Source: CAXBGS01 sp963975425
GTDB lineage: Bacteria; Planctomycetota; Planctomycetia; Pirellulales; Pirellulaceae
Assembly (NCBI GenBank): GCA_963975425.1
Contig: CAXBGS010000003.1
Coordinates: 1 to 64,000, forward strand
Direction of reading: 5' to 3'
Length of the DNA stretch: 64,000 bases
Below are positions 16,401-23,931 of the stretch, in pieces. The position numbers and the translations under genes are program-made. The number at the start of each line of letters is the position of its first letter. Position 1 is the first letter of the stretch. The notes under the pieces were generated by a model, which saw only the letters and a list, made by a program, of their open reading frames with translations, did no database searches and had not been told where the DNA came from.

Positions 16401-18098
16401 ATGGATAAAGCAATGGCGAGTCAATCACCGCTCACCGACACACCATCAATCGGTCGCTACTTGATTGAGCGAATGCGTGATTATGGAATTGAGGACGTGT
16501 TCGGCATTCCCGGCGACTATGTACTTTCGTTCTATAGCGAGCTCGAGCGAAGTGAGTTGAATGTGGTCGGGTGCACGCGGGAAGACTGCGCGGGATTTGC
16601 GGCGGATGCTTACTCGCGAATCCGGGGCATGGGAGCACTTTGTGTCACGTACTGTGTCGGCGGTCTTAGCGTATGCAATTCTGTGGCAGGAGCTTACGCG
16701 GAGAAATCGCCAGTCGTCGTGATCTCGGGTTCGCCCGGACTCAAGGAGCGTTCCACGGGTGCCTTGCTGCATCACATGGTCAGAGACTTTAGGACGCAAT
16801 TCGATGTTTTTGAGAAATTCACGATCGCATCGGCCGAGTTGCATGATCCCGCGACCGCGTTTGCAGAAATCGATCGTGTGCTCGACGCGTGTGATCGATT
16901 CAAACGCCCGGTTTACTTAGAAATCCCTCGTGACATGGTGCACGTCGTTCCGCCAGGACCGACGTCGCATCGCTACGATCGACCGGTCGGTGCTAGCGGA
17001 ACGGACGCCGAGGCGACCAGCGAGGCCGTACGCGAAACGGTGCGGCGTCTGGCGGAAGCCAAGAGACCTGTGATCTTGGCAGGCGTGGAAATGCATCGTT
17101 TCCGCCTGCAAGACGAGTTGCTGCAGCTTGCCGAAAACGCGAGTATCCCGATCGCGGCGACCATGCTGGGCAAGAGCGTCATCAGCGAACGCCATCCGTT
17201 GTATGTCGGTCTCTATGAGGGTGCGCTCGGCGACCCCGCCGTGACCCAAATGGTCGAAGAAAGCGACCTCGTTCTCTTGCTGGGCGCGTTCTTGAGCGAC
17301 ATCAACCTGGGAATCTACACCGCGAACCTGAATCCACAGCAATGCGTCTATGTGACCAGCGAAGACATCCGGATCTCGCACCATCATTACCGCAATGTCG
17401 ATCTGCGCAATTTCCTAGTGGAACTTGTTCGCGCTAAACCACAAACGACAAAACGTTCGATTCTTCGTTACCAAGTGGGCACGACCGGCAAATTGCATCA
17501 CGATCACGAACCGACCGAACAACCACTTAGCACCAGTTGGATGATCGCGCGGCTGAACCACCTGATCGATGCCGATACGATCGTCATCGCGGACGTGGGC
17601 GATTCGTTATTCGCATCGACAGAGTTGACCATTCACGATCGCGGCGAGTTCCTGAGTCCGGCTTACTATACGTCGATGGGATTTAGCATCCCGGCGGCCC
17701 TCGGGGCCGCGACCGCACGTCGCGACCATCGTGTGGTTGTCCTTGTTGGCGACGGCGCATTTCAAATGACCGGACAAGAACTCAGCTCTCTGATTCGTGA
17801 TGGGCATGCACCGTTGGTGATCGTGCTGGATAATTCGGGTTATGGAACCGAGCGATATTTGCACGCGGGCGATTGGAAGTACAACAACGTTCAACCCTGG
17901 CAATACGCCGAATTGCCCCGCGTATACGGCGGCGGCGCAAGTCACTGTGTCTCCACCGAACAGCAATTTGAAAAGGCACTGCAAACGGCCTGGGCCGATA
18001 CCCGTCAATTGCATTTGATCCACGCAAAGCTGCCAGAAAACGACGCCAGTGAAACTCTTCGAAAGTTAGCCGAAAGAATGAGCGAAAACGTCGAGTAG
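16401..18098 (+). CDS. Thiamine-diphosphate 2-oxoacid decarboxylase, pyruvate/indolepyruvate decarboxylase type
   Basis: 565 residues with the three-domain ThDP fold. Catalytic positions of pyruvate decarboxylase are all recognisable: D39 in GIPGDYVL, E61 in CTREDCAGF, the His pair H124-H125 in GALLHHMV, the ThDP motif starting GDG at 450-452 with DNSG at about 477-480, and E484 in GYGTERYLH followed by KYNNVQPW. The His pair separates this family from acetolactate synthases. It should release CO2 from a 2-oxo acid to give an aldehyde; pyruvate, indolepyruvate or a branched-chain keto acid are all possible. No alcohol dehydrogenase is adjacent. ATG 16413 is an alternative start. Confidence 0.87.
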   Translation: MDKAMASQSPLTDTPSIGRYLIERMRDYGIEDVFGIPGDYVLSFYSELERSELNVVGCTREDCAGFAADAYSRIRGMGALCVTYCVGGLSVCNSVAGAYAEKSPVVVISGSPGLKERSTGALLHHMVRDFRTQFDVFEKFTIASAELHDPATAFAEIDRVLDACDRFKRPVYLEIPRDMVHVVPPGPTSHRYDRPVGASGTDAEATSEAVRETVRRLAEAKRPVILAGVEMHRFRLQDELLQLAENASIPIAATMLGKSVISERHPLYVGLYEGALGDPAVTQMVEESDLVLLLGAFLSDINLGIYTANLNPQQCVYVTSEDIRISHHHYRNVDLRNFLVELVRAKPQTTKRSILRYQVGTTGKLHHDHEPTEQPLSTSWMIARLNHLIDADTIVIADVGDSLFASTELTIHDRGEFLSPAYYTSMGFSIPAALGAATARRDHRVVVLVGDGAFQMTGQELSSLIRDGHAPLVIVLDNSGYGTERYLHAGDWKYNNVQPWQYAELPRVYGGGASHCVSTEQQFEKALQTAWADTRQLHLIHAKLPENDASETLRKLAERMSENVE

Positions 18099-18122
18099 GC
18101 TCGTCTTGCCAATTTCGCTAAG

Positions 18123-18983
18123 ATGTCAACCATGAAATTCACCAAGATGCACGGCGCCGGCAATGACTATGTCTATGTCAACGCGTTCGACGAAAAACTG
18201 CCCTCGGATCTACCCGAACTCGCCCGACAAATCTCGCATCGCCGTTTTGGCGTCGGCGGTGACGGACTGATCGTCATTCATCCCAGCGATGTCGCTGATG
18301 CACGCATGCAAATGTTTAATGCGGACGGCAGCGAAAGCGAAATGTGCGGGAACGGCATCCGCTGCGTCGCGAAATTTGTCTACGACCACAGCATCGCCGC
18401 CAAACCGTCGCTGAAAATCGAAACCGGTGCAGGCGTCTTGGCCGTCGATGTAGAAACCAACGGTGATCATCAAGTCCACCAAGTGACAGTGGACATGGGC
18501 AAACCAATACTGGAAGCACCCGAAATCCCGACGACGATCGCCGCGAGCGGTCGCATCGTCGATCAAGCCATAGACGTCAACGGCCAAACGATTCACGTCA
18601 CTTGCGTCTCAATGGGCAATCCGCACTGCATTGTGTTCGTTGATTCCGCGTCTGATGACTTGGTGCTGGGTCTCGGACCGGCGATCGAGAACGATCCGCG
18701 TTTTCCTAATCGTGTGAACGTCGAATTCGTCGAAGTCCTCTCACGTGGCGAGGTTCGCCAGCGAACGTGGGAGCGTGGAAGCGGTGAGACATGGGCTTGT
18801 GGCACGGGGGCATCAGCCGTCTGTGTCGCGGGATTCCTGACCGGCCGCACGGAACGAAAGATCTTGAATCATCTCGTAGGCGGCGACCTGACGTTGCGGT
18901 GGGACGAAGCGTCCGATCACGTGATGATGACCGGTCCCGCGACAGAAGTTTTCTCCGGCCACTGGGAATACACCGCACCGTGA
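18123..18983 (+). CDS. dapF: Diaminopimelate epimerase
   Basis: 286 residues. The enzyme converts LL- to meso-diaminopimelate for lysine and peptidoglycan. The two catalytic cysteines are C75 in MCGNGIRC and C226 in ACGTGASA; substrate-binding blocks GAGNDYVYVN, FGVGGDGLI and MGNPHCIVF are present. ATG 18132 (MKFTKMHGAG) is an equally plausible start. A diaminopimelate pathway gene agrees with the modern view that planctomycetes make peptidoglycan. The stop overlaps the GTG start of xseA (GTGA). Confidence 0.95.
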   Translation: MSTMKFTKMHGAGNDYVYVNAFDEKLPSDLPELARQISHRRFGVGGDGLIVIHPSDVADARMQMFNADGSESEMCGNGIRCVAKFVYDHSIAAKPSLKIETGAGVLAVDVETNGDHQVHQVTVDMGKPILEAPEIPTTIAASGRIVDQAIDVNGQTIHVTCVSMGNPHCIVFVDSASDDLVLGLGPAIENDPRFPNRVNVEFVEVLSRGEVRQRTWERGSGETWACGTGASAVCVAGFLTGRTERKILNHLVGGDLTLRWDEASDHVMMTGPATEVFSGHWEYTAP

Positions 18984-20200
18984 GTGCCGATCCGCAACAC
19001 GTGATGTCGGTCGGTGAACTGACCGGCCATATCAAAGCGGTGGTGGAAGGCACGTTTCCATCGATGTGGGTCAGCGGCGAGCTGTCCGGGATCGCTCAAC
19101 CACGCAGTGGACACGTTTATTTCACTTTGAAAGACGACGATTCGCAAATTCGCGGTGTGATGTGGCGCGGCGTGGCATCGAAACTTGACTTCGAAGTCGA
19201 GGACGGCCAGGAAGTGTTGTGTTTCGGTGATATCGAAGTCTACGCACCACGCGGCACTTACCAACTGGTTGTTCGCAAGATGCAACCACAAGGCGTCGGC
19301 GCCCTGCAACTTGCACTGCAACAATTGCAGCAAAAGCTAAGCGGTGAAGGGCTGTTCGCTGCAGAACGCAAACGCGAGTTGCCGACCTATCCCCGCCGAA
19401 TCGGAATCATCACAAGTCCCAGCAGTGCCGCGGTCCGCGATTTTCTACAGGCCGCGACGAATCGTTTCCAAGGTGTTGAGATTGTTGTCATCCCTGCAGT
19501 GGTGCAGGGGCAAGGTGCAGCCAAATCGATCGTCGACGCTTTGAAAGCCGCACATCGAATCACGCCCCTGCTTGATGTCGTGATTTTGTCGCGTGGCGGC
19601 GGCAGCTTGGAAGATCTGTGGTGCTTTAACGAAGAGCCTGTCGTGCGAGCCGTTGCAGCATCTAACATTCCAACGGTGTCCGCAGTGGGCCACGAGATCG
19701 ACGTTACGCTTTGCGACTTGGCCGCCGACGTGAGAGCGTTGACACCGACCGACGCAGCCACACGCGTGTTGCCCGATGGCGATGCGGTCCGCGACATGGT
19801 CGAGATGTTAACGCGGCGAATTCAACGAACAATGTCCTCCGCCATCGACTTGAGACGTCAACGTTTGGAATCGATTCAATCGCGGCAATGCATGCGAAAA
19901 CCGATGGAATTGATTCATTTGCGATCGCGACGGCTCGATGAATTAGACGATCGCGCACGCCGAGCCATTCGATCGCGGTGGCGGCTCGGTGAAACAAAAG
20001 TGCAATCGCTCTCTGCGTCGCTTTCAGCACTGTCGCCTCTCAGCGTGCTGGCACGCGGATACAGCTTCACCCTGGACACCGATGGCAATCCAATCCGGAG
20101 CGCCGCTGACGTGTCCGAAGGCGACCTGATCCGCAGCCGGTTAGCCGTCGGCGAAATCGAATCGCGTGTCGTGCGTAAAGACCAATCGACCGATGCTTAG
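18980..20200 (+). CDS. xseA: Exodeoxyribonuclease VII large subunit
   Basis: About 406 residues from GTG 18980, whose GTGA overlaps the dapF stop. The N-terminal OB-fold domain holds MSVGELTGHIK and WVSGELSG. The catalytic domain carries YPRRIGIITSPSSAAVRDF, VVILSRGGGSLEDLWCFN and PTVSAVGHEIDVTLCDLAADVRA. A helical region and a final GYSFT segment end the protein. ExoVII degrades single-stranded DNA and needs the small subunit XseB, which I do not find next to it. Longer upstream starts would run inside dapF and were rejected. Confidence 0.95.
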   Translation: MSADPQHVMSVGELTGHIKAVVEGTFPSMWVSGELSGIAQPRSGHVYFTLKDDDSQIRGVMWRGVASKLDFEVEDGQEVLCFGDIEVYAPRGTYQLVVRKMQPQGVGALQLALQQLQQKLSGEGLFAAERKRELPTYPRRIGIITSPSSAAVRDFLQAATNRFQGVEIVVIPAVVQGQGAAKSIVDALKAAHRITPLLDVVILSRGGGSLEDLWCFNEEPVVRAVAASNIPTVSAVGHEIDVTLCDLAADVRALTPTDAATRVLPDGDAVRDMVEMLTRRIQRTMSSAIDLRRQRLESIQSRQCMRKPMELIHLRSRRLDELDDRARRAIRSRWRLGETKVQSLSASLSALSPLSVLARGYSFTLDTDGNPIRSAADVSEGDLIRSRLAVGEIESRVVRKDQSTDA

Positions 20201-20659
20201 ACGACGGAGCCTCATCCGATAGCGTCTGGCGTTGGAGTGCTCGATTCATCGTTCGACCCAGCCTCATGCCCAGGGTGACGCCCGCGGACGGACTTCGTGA
20301 AAGCCGTCACAAAGAGCCGCATTCTCTCCTTATTCGCGAATAAAGTTATTTTACTTGCCTTTGCCAGAGCAGTGACGTAGTATTGATTGCACGCGATGAG
20401 GAGCGAATTCGGCTCGGTTTTCCGCTCTTTTGCGCTGCCTTGCTCCGGTAAATCACCGGACAAGCCCTTTTCCTTATAGCCATATCGGGCTGACCCGAGC
20501 CGACAGCCCCACCGTCGGCGATTCGAAATCGCTGTGTCCGGGCGGCAATCTTGTCGGTTCGGTTTCGGCGTGCGTGTCCCCTCGGTGAGGAACGCCAGCA
20601 GTGCAGCGCTGTTGGCGGAACCGCATGGAAGCCGTCTCCATGATTGGGGGATTCAGACG
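20201..20659. other. Gap upstream of the beta-oxidation operon
   Basis: About 460 bases without a supported gene. It contains a 14-bp perfect palindrome (20330-20343), an AT-rich stretch right after it, and a stem-rich segment at about 20457-20541 that superficially resembles a tRNA but fails on inspection. Short open frames here have no recognisable product. It presumably holds the promoter for the acyl-CoA ligase operon. Confidence 0.45.
20330..20343. promoter_or_regulatory. Perfect palindrome, candidate operator of the fatty-acid operon
   Basis: TTATTCGCGAATAA is a perfect 14-bp dyad followed by the AT-rich TAAAGTTATTTTACTT region, about 320 bases before the acyl-CoA ligase start. It could bind a dimeric repressor (TetR- or FadR-like regulators commonly control such operons), but no regulator gene is adjacent. 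Confidence 0.3.
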
Positions 20660-22471
20660 ATGGGTCACCTGTTCGGGTTCGAGCCAAGAAACGCAACCAC
20701 TGATAAAACGCATCCGATCGTTGCGCCTGAGCAAAGTGGGTTCAACGAATACACCGGCCATGGGCAAGGGTCGATCGAGATCTCACCATCGGTGCCGGAT
20801 GACCACTCAAGCGAGTCACCTCGCGGGCTGAGTCATTACCGTGGTGTTCCCGCGTTTGGGTTGTTGCAGCACGCCGCGGACGTACTGCCGGATCGCGAAG
20901 CGCTGCGCTATGGCGATGATGTTTGGACCTACCGAGAACTCAATCAAGATGCGATCCGCTGCGCCGCGATGTTGCAAGAGGCAGGCGTTCAGCCAGGCGA
21001 CCGTGTAGGAATTTTGTTACCCAACGTGCCAGAGTTCGTGATCGCAGCCAATGGAGTGTGGCGGGCCGGTGCGATCGTTGTTGCCCTCAGTCCTCTGATG
21101 GTTGCCGATGAAGTCAACTCGCTGCTGAAAATAACCAACTGTAAACATGTCATTTGCTTAGATGTCTTGTCGCACCTCGTTGAATGCAGCGAACAAGCAG
21201 TCGAATCGATGTGGTTGGTTTCGATCCGCAAACACTTACCCGCACACCGTCAGTTGGGTTACGTCTGGGTACGACATCGCCGAACGGGATACTGGTCGCG
21301 TCGGGACGACGAAAAACATCGTCCGTTCTGGAAGTCAATCGAATCGACTCGCCGTCGATGGCAACCGATTTCAATCGACACCGTTTTGGATCCGGCTTAC
21401 ATCCTGCCCACCGGAGGCACAACGGGTTGTCCTAAAGCGGTTACGTTGAGTCACCAGAACATGGTGGCTAACGCGTGGCAACAATATGAACGAACACAGC
21501 GGTCATTCGGCAACGAAACGATGTTGGCGGTCCTGCCTTTCTTTCACAGCTATGGCGTGTCCGCGACGATGATGAGCGGCGCGATGATGGGCGCGTCATT
21601 GATTCTGCACCATCGCTTTAACACGCGGCAAGTCATCCGGTTGATTCAAGAGCATCGGCCTAGCGTGGTGCATGCTGTGCCGGCAATGTTGGTGGCGATC
21701 AATGAACGCCTGAGAGTTCGCGATGCCGATCTGTCGTCGATTAAATGGGTGATTTCAGGTGGTGCGCCCTTGGAGGAATCGATCGCGAGAGAATTCACCG
21801 AGCATACCGGCGCGACCATTGTGGAAGGATTCGGACTTTCCGAAGCGTCTCCGGTAACACACGTCGGCGACCTGTTCGGCGAACCACGTTACGGAACGAT
21901 CGGGTTGCCGCTGCCGGAAACGAAATGTCTGATCGTTGACGCCGAAACGGGAACGCGGGAATTGCCCAACGGCGAAGTCGGCGAACTGATCATCAACGGT
22001 CCGCAAATCATGCTCGGGTACTGGAAAAACCCGGTCGAGACAAGCAAATCCATCCGATTTGGTTGGTTGTTCACAGGCGACCTCGCGACGCGTGACGACG
22101 ATGGATTTTTTCGCATCGTTGGTCGCAAAAAAGACCTGATCATCACGTCAGGATTCAACGTCTATCCGGTCGAAGTCGAGGAAGCGTTGCGTGATGCCGA
22201 TGGCGTCATGGACGCGGCGGTGGTTGGAGTACCAGACGCACGTCGTGGCGAAACGGTGAAAGCATTTATCGTCATGAAGCCAGGACACAAGTGGGACGAA
22301 GAAGGGCTACGCGAGCACTGTTTCCAAGTCCTCGCTGCCCACAAACGCCCGCGACTGTACGAGCAATGCGTTGGAGATTTACCTCGCAATTTCCTCGGAA
22401 AAGTTGTGAGGCGTCATCTGCGTGATTCAACCATCGACGTCGTCCCGATCGATGATTCAGCCGATGGCTAA
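20660..22471 (+). CDS. Long-chain-type acyl-CoA synthetase (AMP-binding ligase)
   Basis: 603 residues from ATG 20660, an ANL-family ligase that activates a fatty acid with ATP and CoA. The phosphate loop is PTGGTTGCPK, the adenine-binding region GFGLSEASPVTH, the ribose-binding TGDLATRDDDGFFR, the hinge VGRKKDLIITSGFNVYPVEVEE, and the C-terminal catalytic Lys in FLGKVVRR. About 60 hydrophilic residues precede the conserved part, so the true start could be later. First gene of a beta-oxidation operon. The frame stays open for 48 codons after its TAA stop and ends exactly at the thiolase start. Confidence 0.9.
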   Translation: MGHLFGFEPRNATTDKTHPIVAPEQSGFNEYTGHGQGSIEISPSVPDDHSSESPRGLSHYRGVPAFGLLQHAADVLPDREALRYGDDVWTYRELNQDAIRCAAMLQEAGVQPGDRVGILLPNVPEFVIAANGVWRAGAIVVALSPLMVADEVNSLLKITNCKHVICLDVLSHLVECSEQAVESMWLVSIRKHLPAHRQLGYVWVRHRRTGYWSRRDDEKHRPFWKSIESTRRRWQPISIDTVLDPAYILPTGGTTGCPKAVTLSHQNMVANAWQQYERTQRSFGNETMLAVLPFFHSYGVSATMMSGAMMGASLILHHRFNTRQVIRLIQEHRPSVVHAVPAMLVAINERLRVRDADLSSIKWVISGGAPLEESIAREFTEHTGATIVEGFGLSEASPVTHVGDLFGEPRYGTIGLPLPETKCLIVDAETGTRELPNGEVGELIINGPQIMLGYWKNPVETSKSIRFGWLFTGDLATRDDDGFFRIVGRKKDLIITSGFNVYPVEVEEALRDADGVMDAAVVGVPDARRGETVKAFIVMKPGHKWDEEGLREHCFQVLAAHKRPRLYEQCVGDLPRNFLGKVVRRHLRDSTIDVVPIDDSADG

Positions 22472-22618
22472 GCTGATGACTCAGTCAACGGCTCCGAGAC
22501 AGCACAAGTGCCGACCGAGAAAGCATCGACGTTAAGCGGCAACACTTCAAACGATGCAACCTCAACCGCTGCATCATCGTCGTTCAGCGAATCCCGTTTC
22601 ACCAAGGAGACATCGTGA
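22472..22618 (+). other. In-frame open tail behind the acyl-CoA ligase stop
   Basis: After TAA (22469-22471) the same frame runs for 48 sense codons to TGA (22616-22618), whose last base begins the thiolase ATG. The translated tail is Ser/Thr-rich (starts ADDSVNGSETAQVP, ends RFTKETS). The codons before the stop, DDSADG-stop, align with DDSVNGS just after it, TAA standing opposite TCC, like a short tandem duplication. Either the ligase lost about 50 residues by a nonsense change or some readthrough occurs. Confidence 0.5.
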
Positions 22619-23919
22619 TGGATAGGAATCAACCAATCGCTGTGATCGCAGGTGTGCGGACTCCGTTCGCGAAAGCGTTCACGTCGCTGCGCAACGTGAG
22701 TGCCGTCGAACTGGGCAAAGCGGCGGTGCTCGATGCACTGAGGCGAGCCGTCCTCACGCCCCAAGAAGTTGACGAGGTGATCATAGGCAACGTTGCAGGG
22801 CCGGCAGATTCGGCGAACATCGCTCGCGTGATCTCACTTGAATCCGGTATTCCAGCGGACCGCATCGCACATACGGTTAATCGAAACTGCGCCTCCGGGA
22901 TGGAATCAGTTATTGCCGCATGGCAATCGATCCAGTCAGGTCGTGCCAAGACGATCGTCGCCGGCGGCACCGAGTCCATGTCACACATCCCTTTACTGTT
23001 TAGCGACACCGCGAAAGCGAACTGGATGCGACTGGCCAAGGCAAAGTCGCTAACAGCCAAACTGGCGGCGATGGCAAAGTTTCGTCCGCGCCATTTCAAA
23101 CCTGTTGTGGGTATCGAGTTGGGACTGACCGACCCCGTCTCGGGACTGAATATGGGGCAGACCGCCGAAGTACTGGCGAAAGAGTTTTCCATCAAGCGAG
23201 ACACGCAGGACAGATTCGCACTGGCAAGTCACCAGAAAGCAGTCGCGGCACAAACCGAATGTTTCCTATCCGGCGAGATCGTGACGGTAAAAACCGCTGA
23301 AGACGAACTGGTCGAAAAAGACAACGGCCCTCGTCACGGTCAGTCAATGGAACAGCTCGCTAAATTGCGTCCAATCTTTGACCGGAGCGGTACCGTGACG
23401 GCGGGCAACAGTTGCCCACTGACCGATGGTGCCGCGGCGCTGGTGTTGTCAGGCGTCGATGATATCGACCGATTCGCCGCGCCCCCGCTGGGCTATATCA
23501 CAGCGTATGCCATCGCGGGATGCCAACCTCAGCGGATGGGGCTGGGGCCGGTTTACGCCACGGCCAAGTTGCTCAGTCAAACCGGATTGAGCTTGAAAGA
23601 TTTTGACTTGATCGAGATCAACGAAGCATTCGCGGCACAAGTGATTGCGTGTCAACGAGCGGCGACATCCGACAAGTTCGCAAGAGACGAACTGGGGCTC
23701 GCCGGCGCTCTGGGCGAATTCTCGCCTGATCGACTGAATGTCCATGGTGGTGCGATTGCGATCGGGCACCCGGTGGGAACCACGGGAACCCGCTTGATCC
23801 TGACGCTGCTGCGATCACTGCGCGCATCGGGCGGTCGGCGGGGATTGGCAACGCTTTGCGTCGGAGGCGGGCAAGGATTCGCCGTGATGTTAGAAACGGA
23901 GTTGGACGGTAACCAATAA
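22618..23919 (+). CDS. Acetyl-CoA acyltransferase (thiolase) of beta-oxidation
   Basis: 433 residues. It cleaves 3-ketoacyl-CoA to acetyl-CoA and a shortened acyl-CoA. The nucleophile is C91 in NRNCASGMES, followed by GGTESMSHIP, the NEAFAAQ region, GGAIAIGHPVGTTG with the catalytic His, and CVGGGQGF with the second Cys. ATG 22618 has AAGGAG 8 bases upstream, one of the few good ribosome sites in the window; GTG 22615 is less well spaced. FadA/FadI-like. The hydratase/dehydrogenase partner starts about a dozen bases after its stop. Confidence 0.94.
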   Translation: MDRNQPIAVIAGVRTPFAKAFTSLRNVSAVELGKAAVLDALRRAVLTPQEVDEVIIGNVAGPADSANIARVISLESGIPADRIAHTVNRNCASGMESVIAAWQSIQSGRAKTIVAGGTESMSHIPLLFSDTAKANWMRLAKAKSLTAKLAAMAKFRPRHFKPVVGIELGLTDPVSGLNMGQTAEVLAKEFSIKRDTQDRFALASHQKAVAAQTECFLSGEIVTVKTAEDELVEKDNGPRHGQSMEQLAKLRPIFDRSGTVTAGNSCPLTDGAAALVLSGVDDIDRFAAPPLGYITAYAIAGCQPQRMGLGPVYATAKLLSQTGLSLKDFDLIEINEAFAAQVIACQRAATSDKFARDELGLAGALGEFSPDRLNVHGGAIAIGHPVGTTGTRLILTLLRSLRASGGRRGLATLCVGGGQGFAVMLETELDGNQ

Positions 23920-23931
23920 CAGGTGGATGAA

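Noticed and set aside
20212..20463. 83-codon minus-strand frame in the gap before the acyl-CoA ligase.
   Set aside because: No recognisable domain, unusual composition, and it crosses the palindrome; not enough to call a gene.
20457..20541. tRNA-like segment: CGGACAA ... GGCGA-TTCGAAA-TCGCT-GTGTCCG resembles an acceptor stem plus a T-arm with class II tRNA length.
   Set aside because: The last acceptor pair mismatches, there is no D-loop GG, no 7-base anticodon loop on a 5-bp stem, and the possible variable arm clashes with the T stem. At best a decayed relic.
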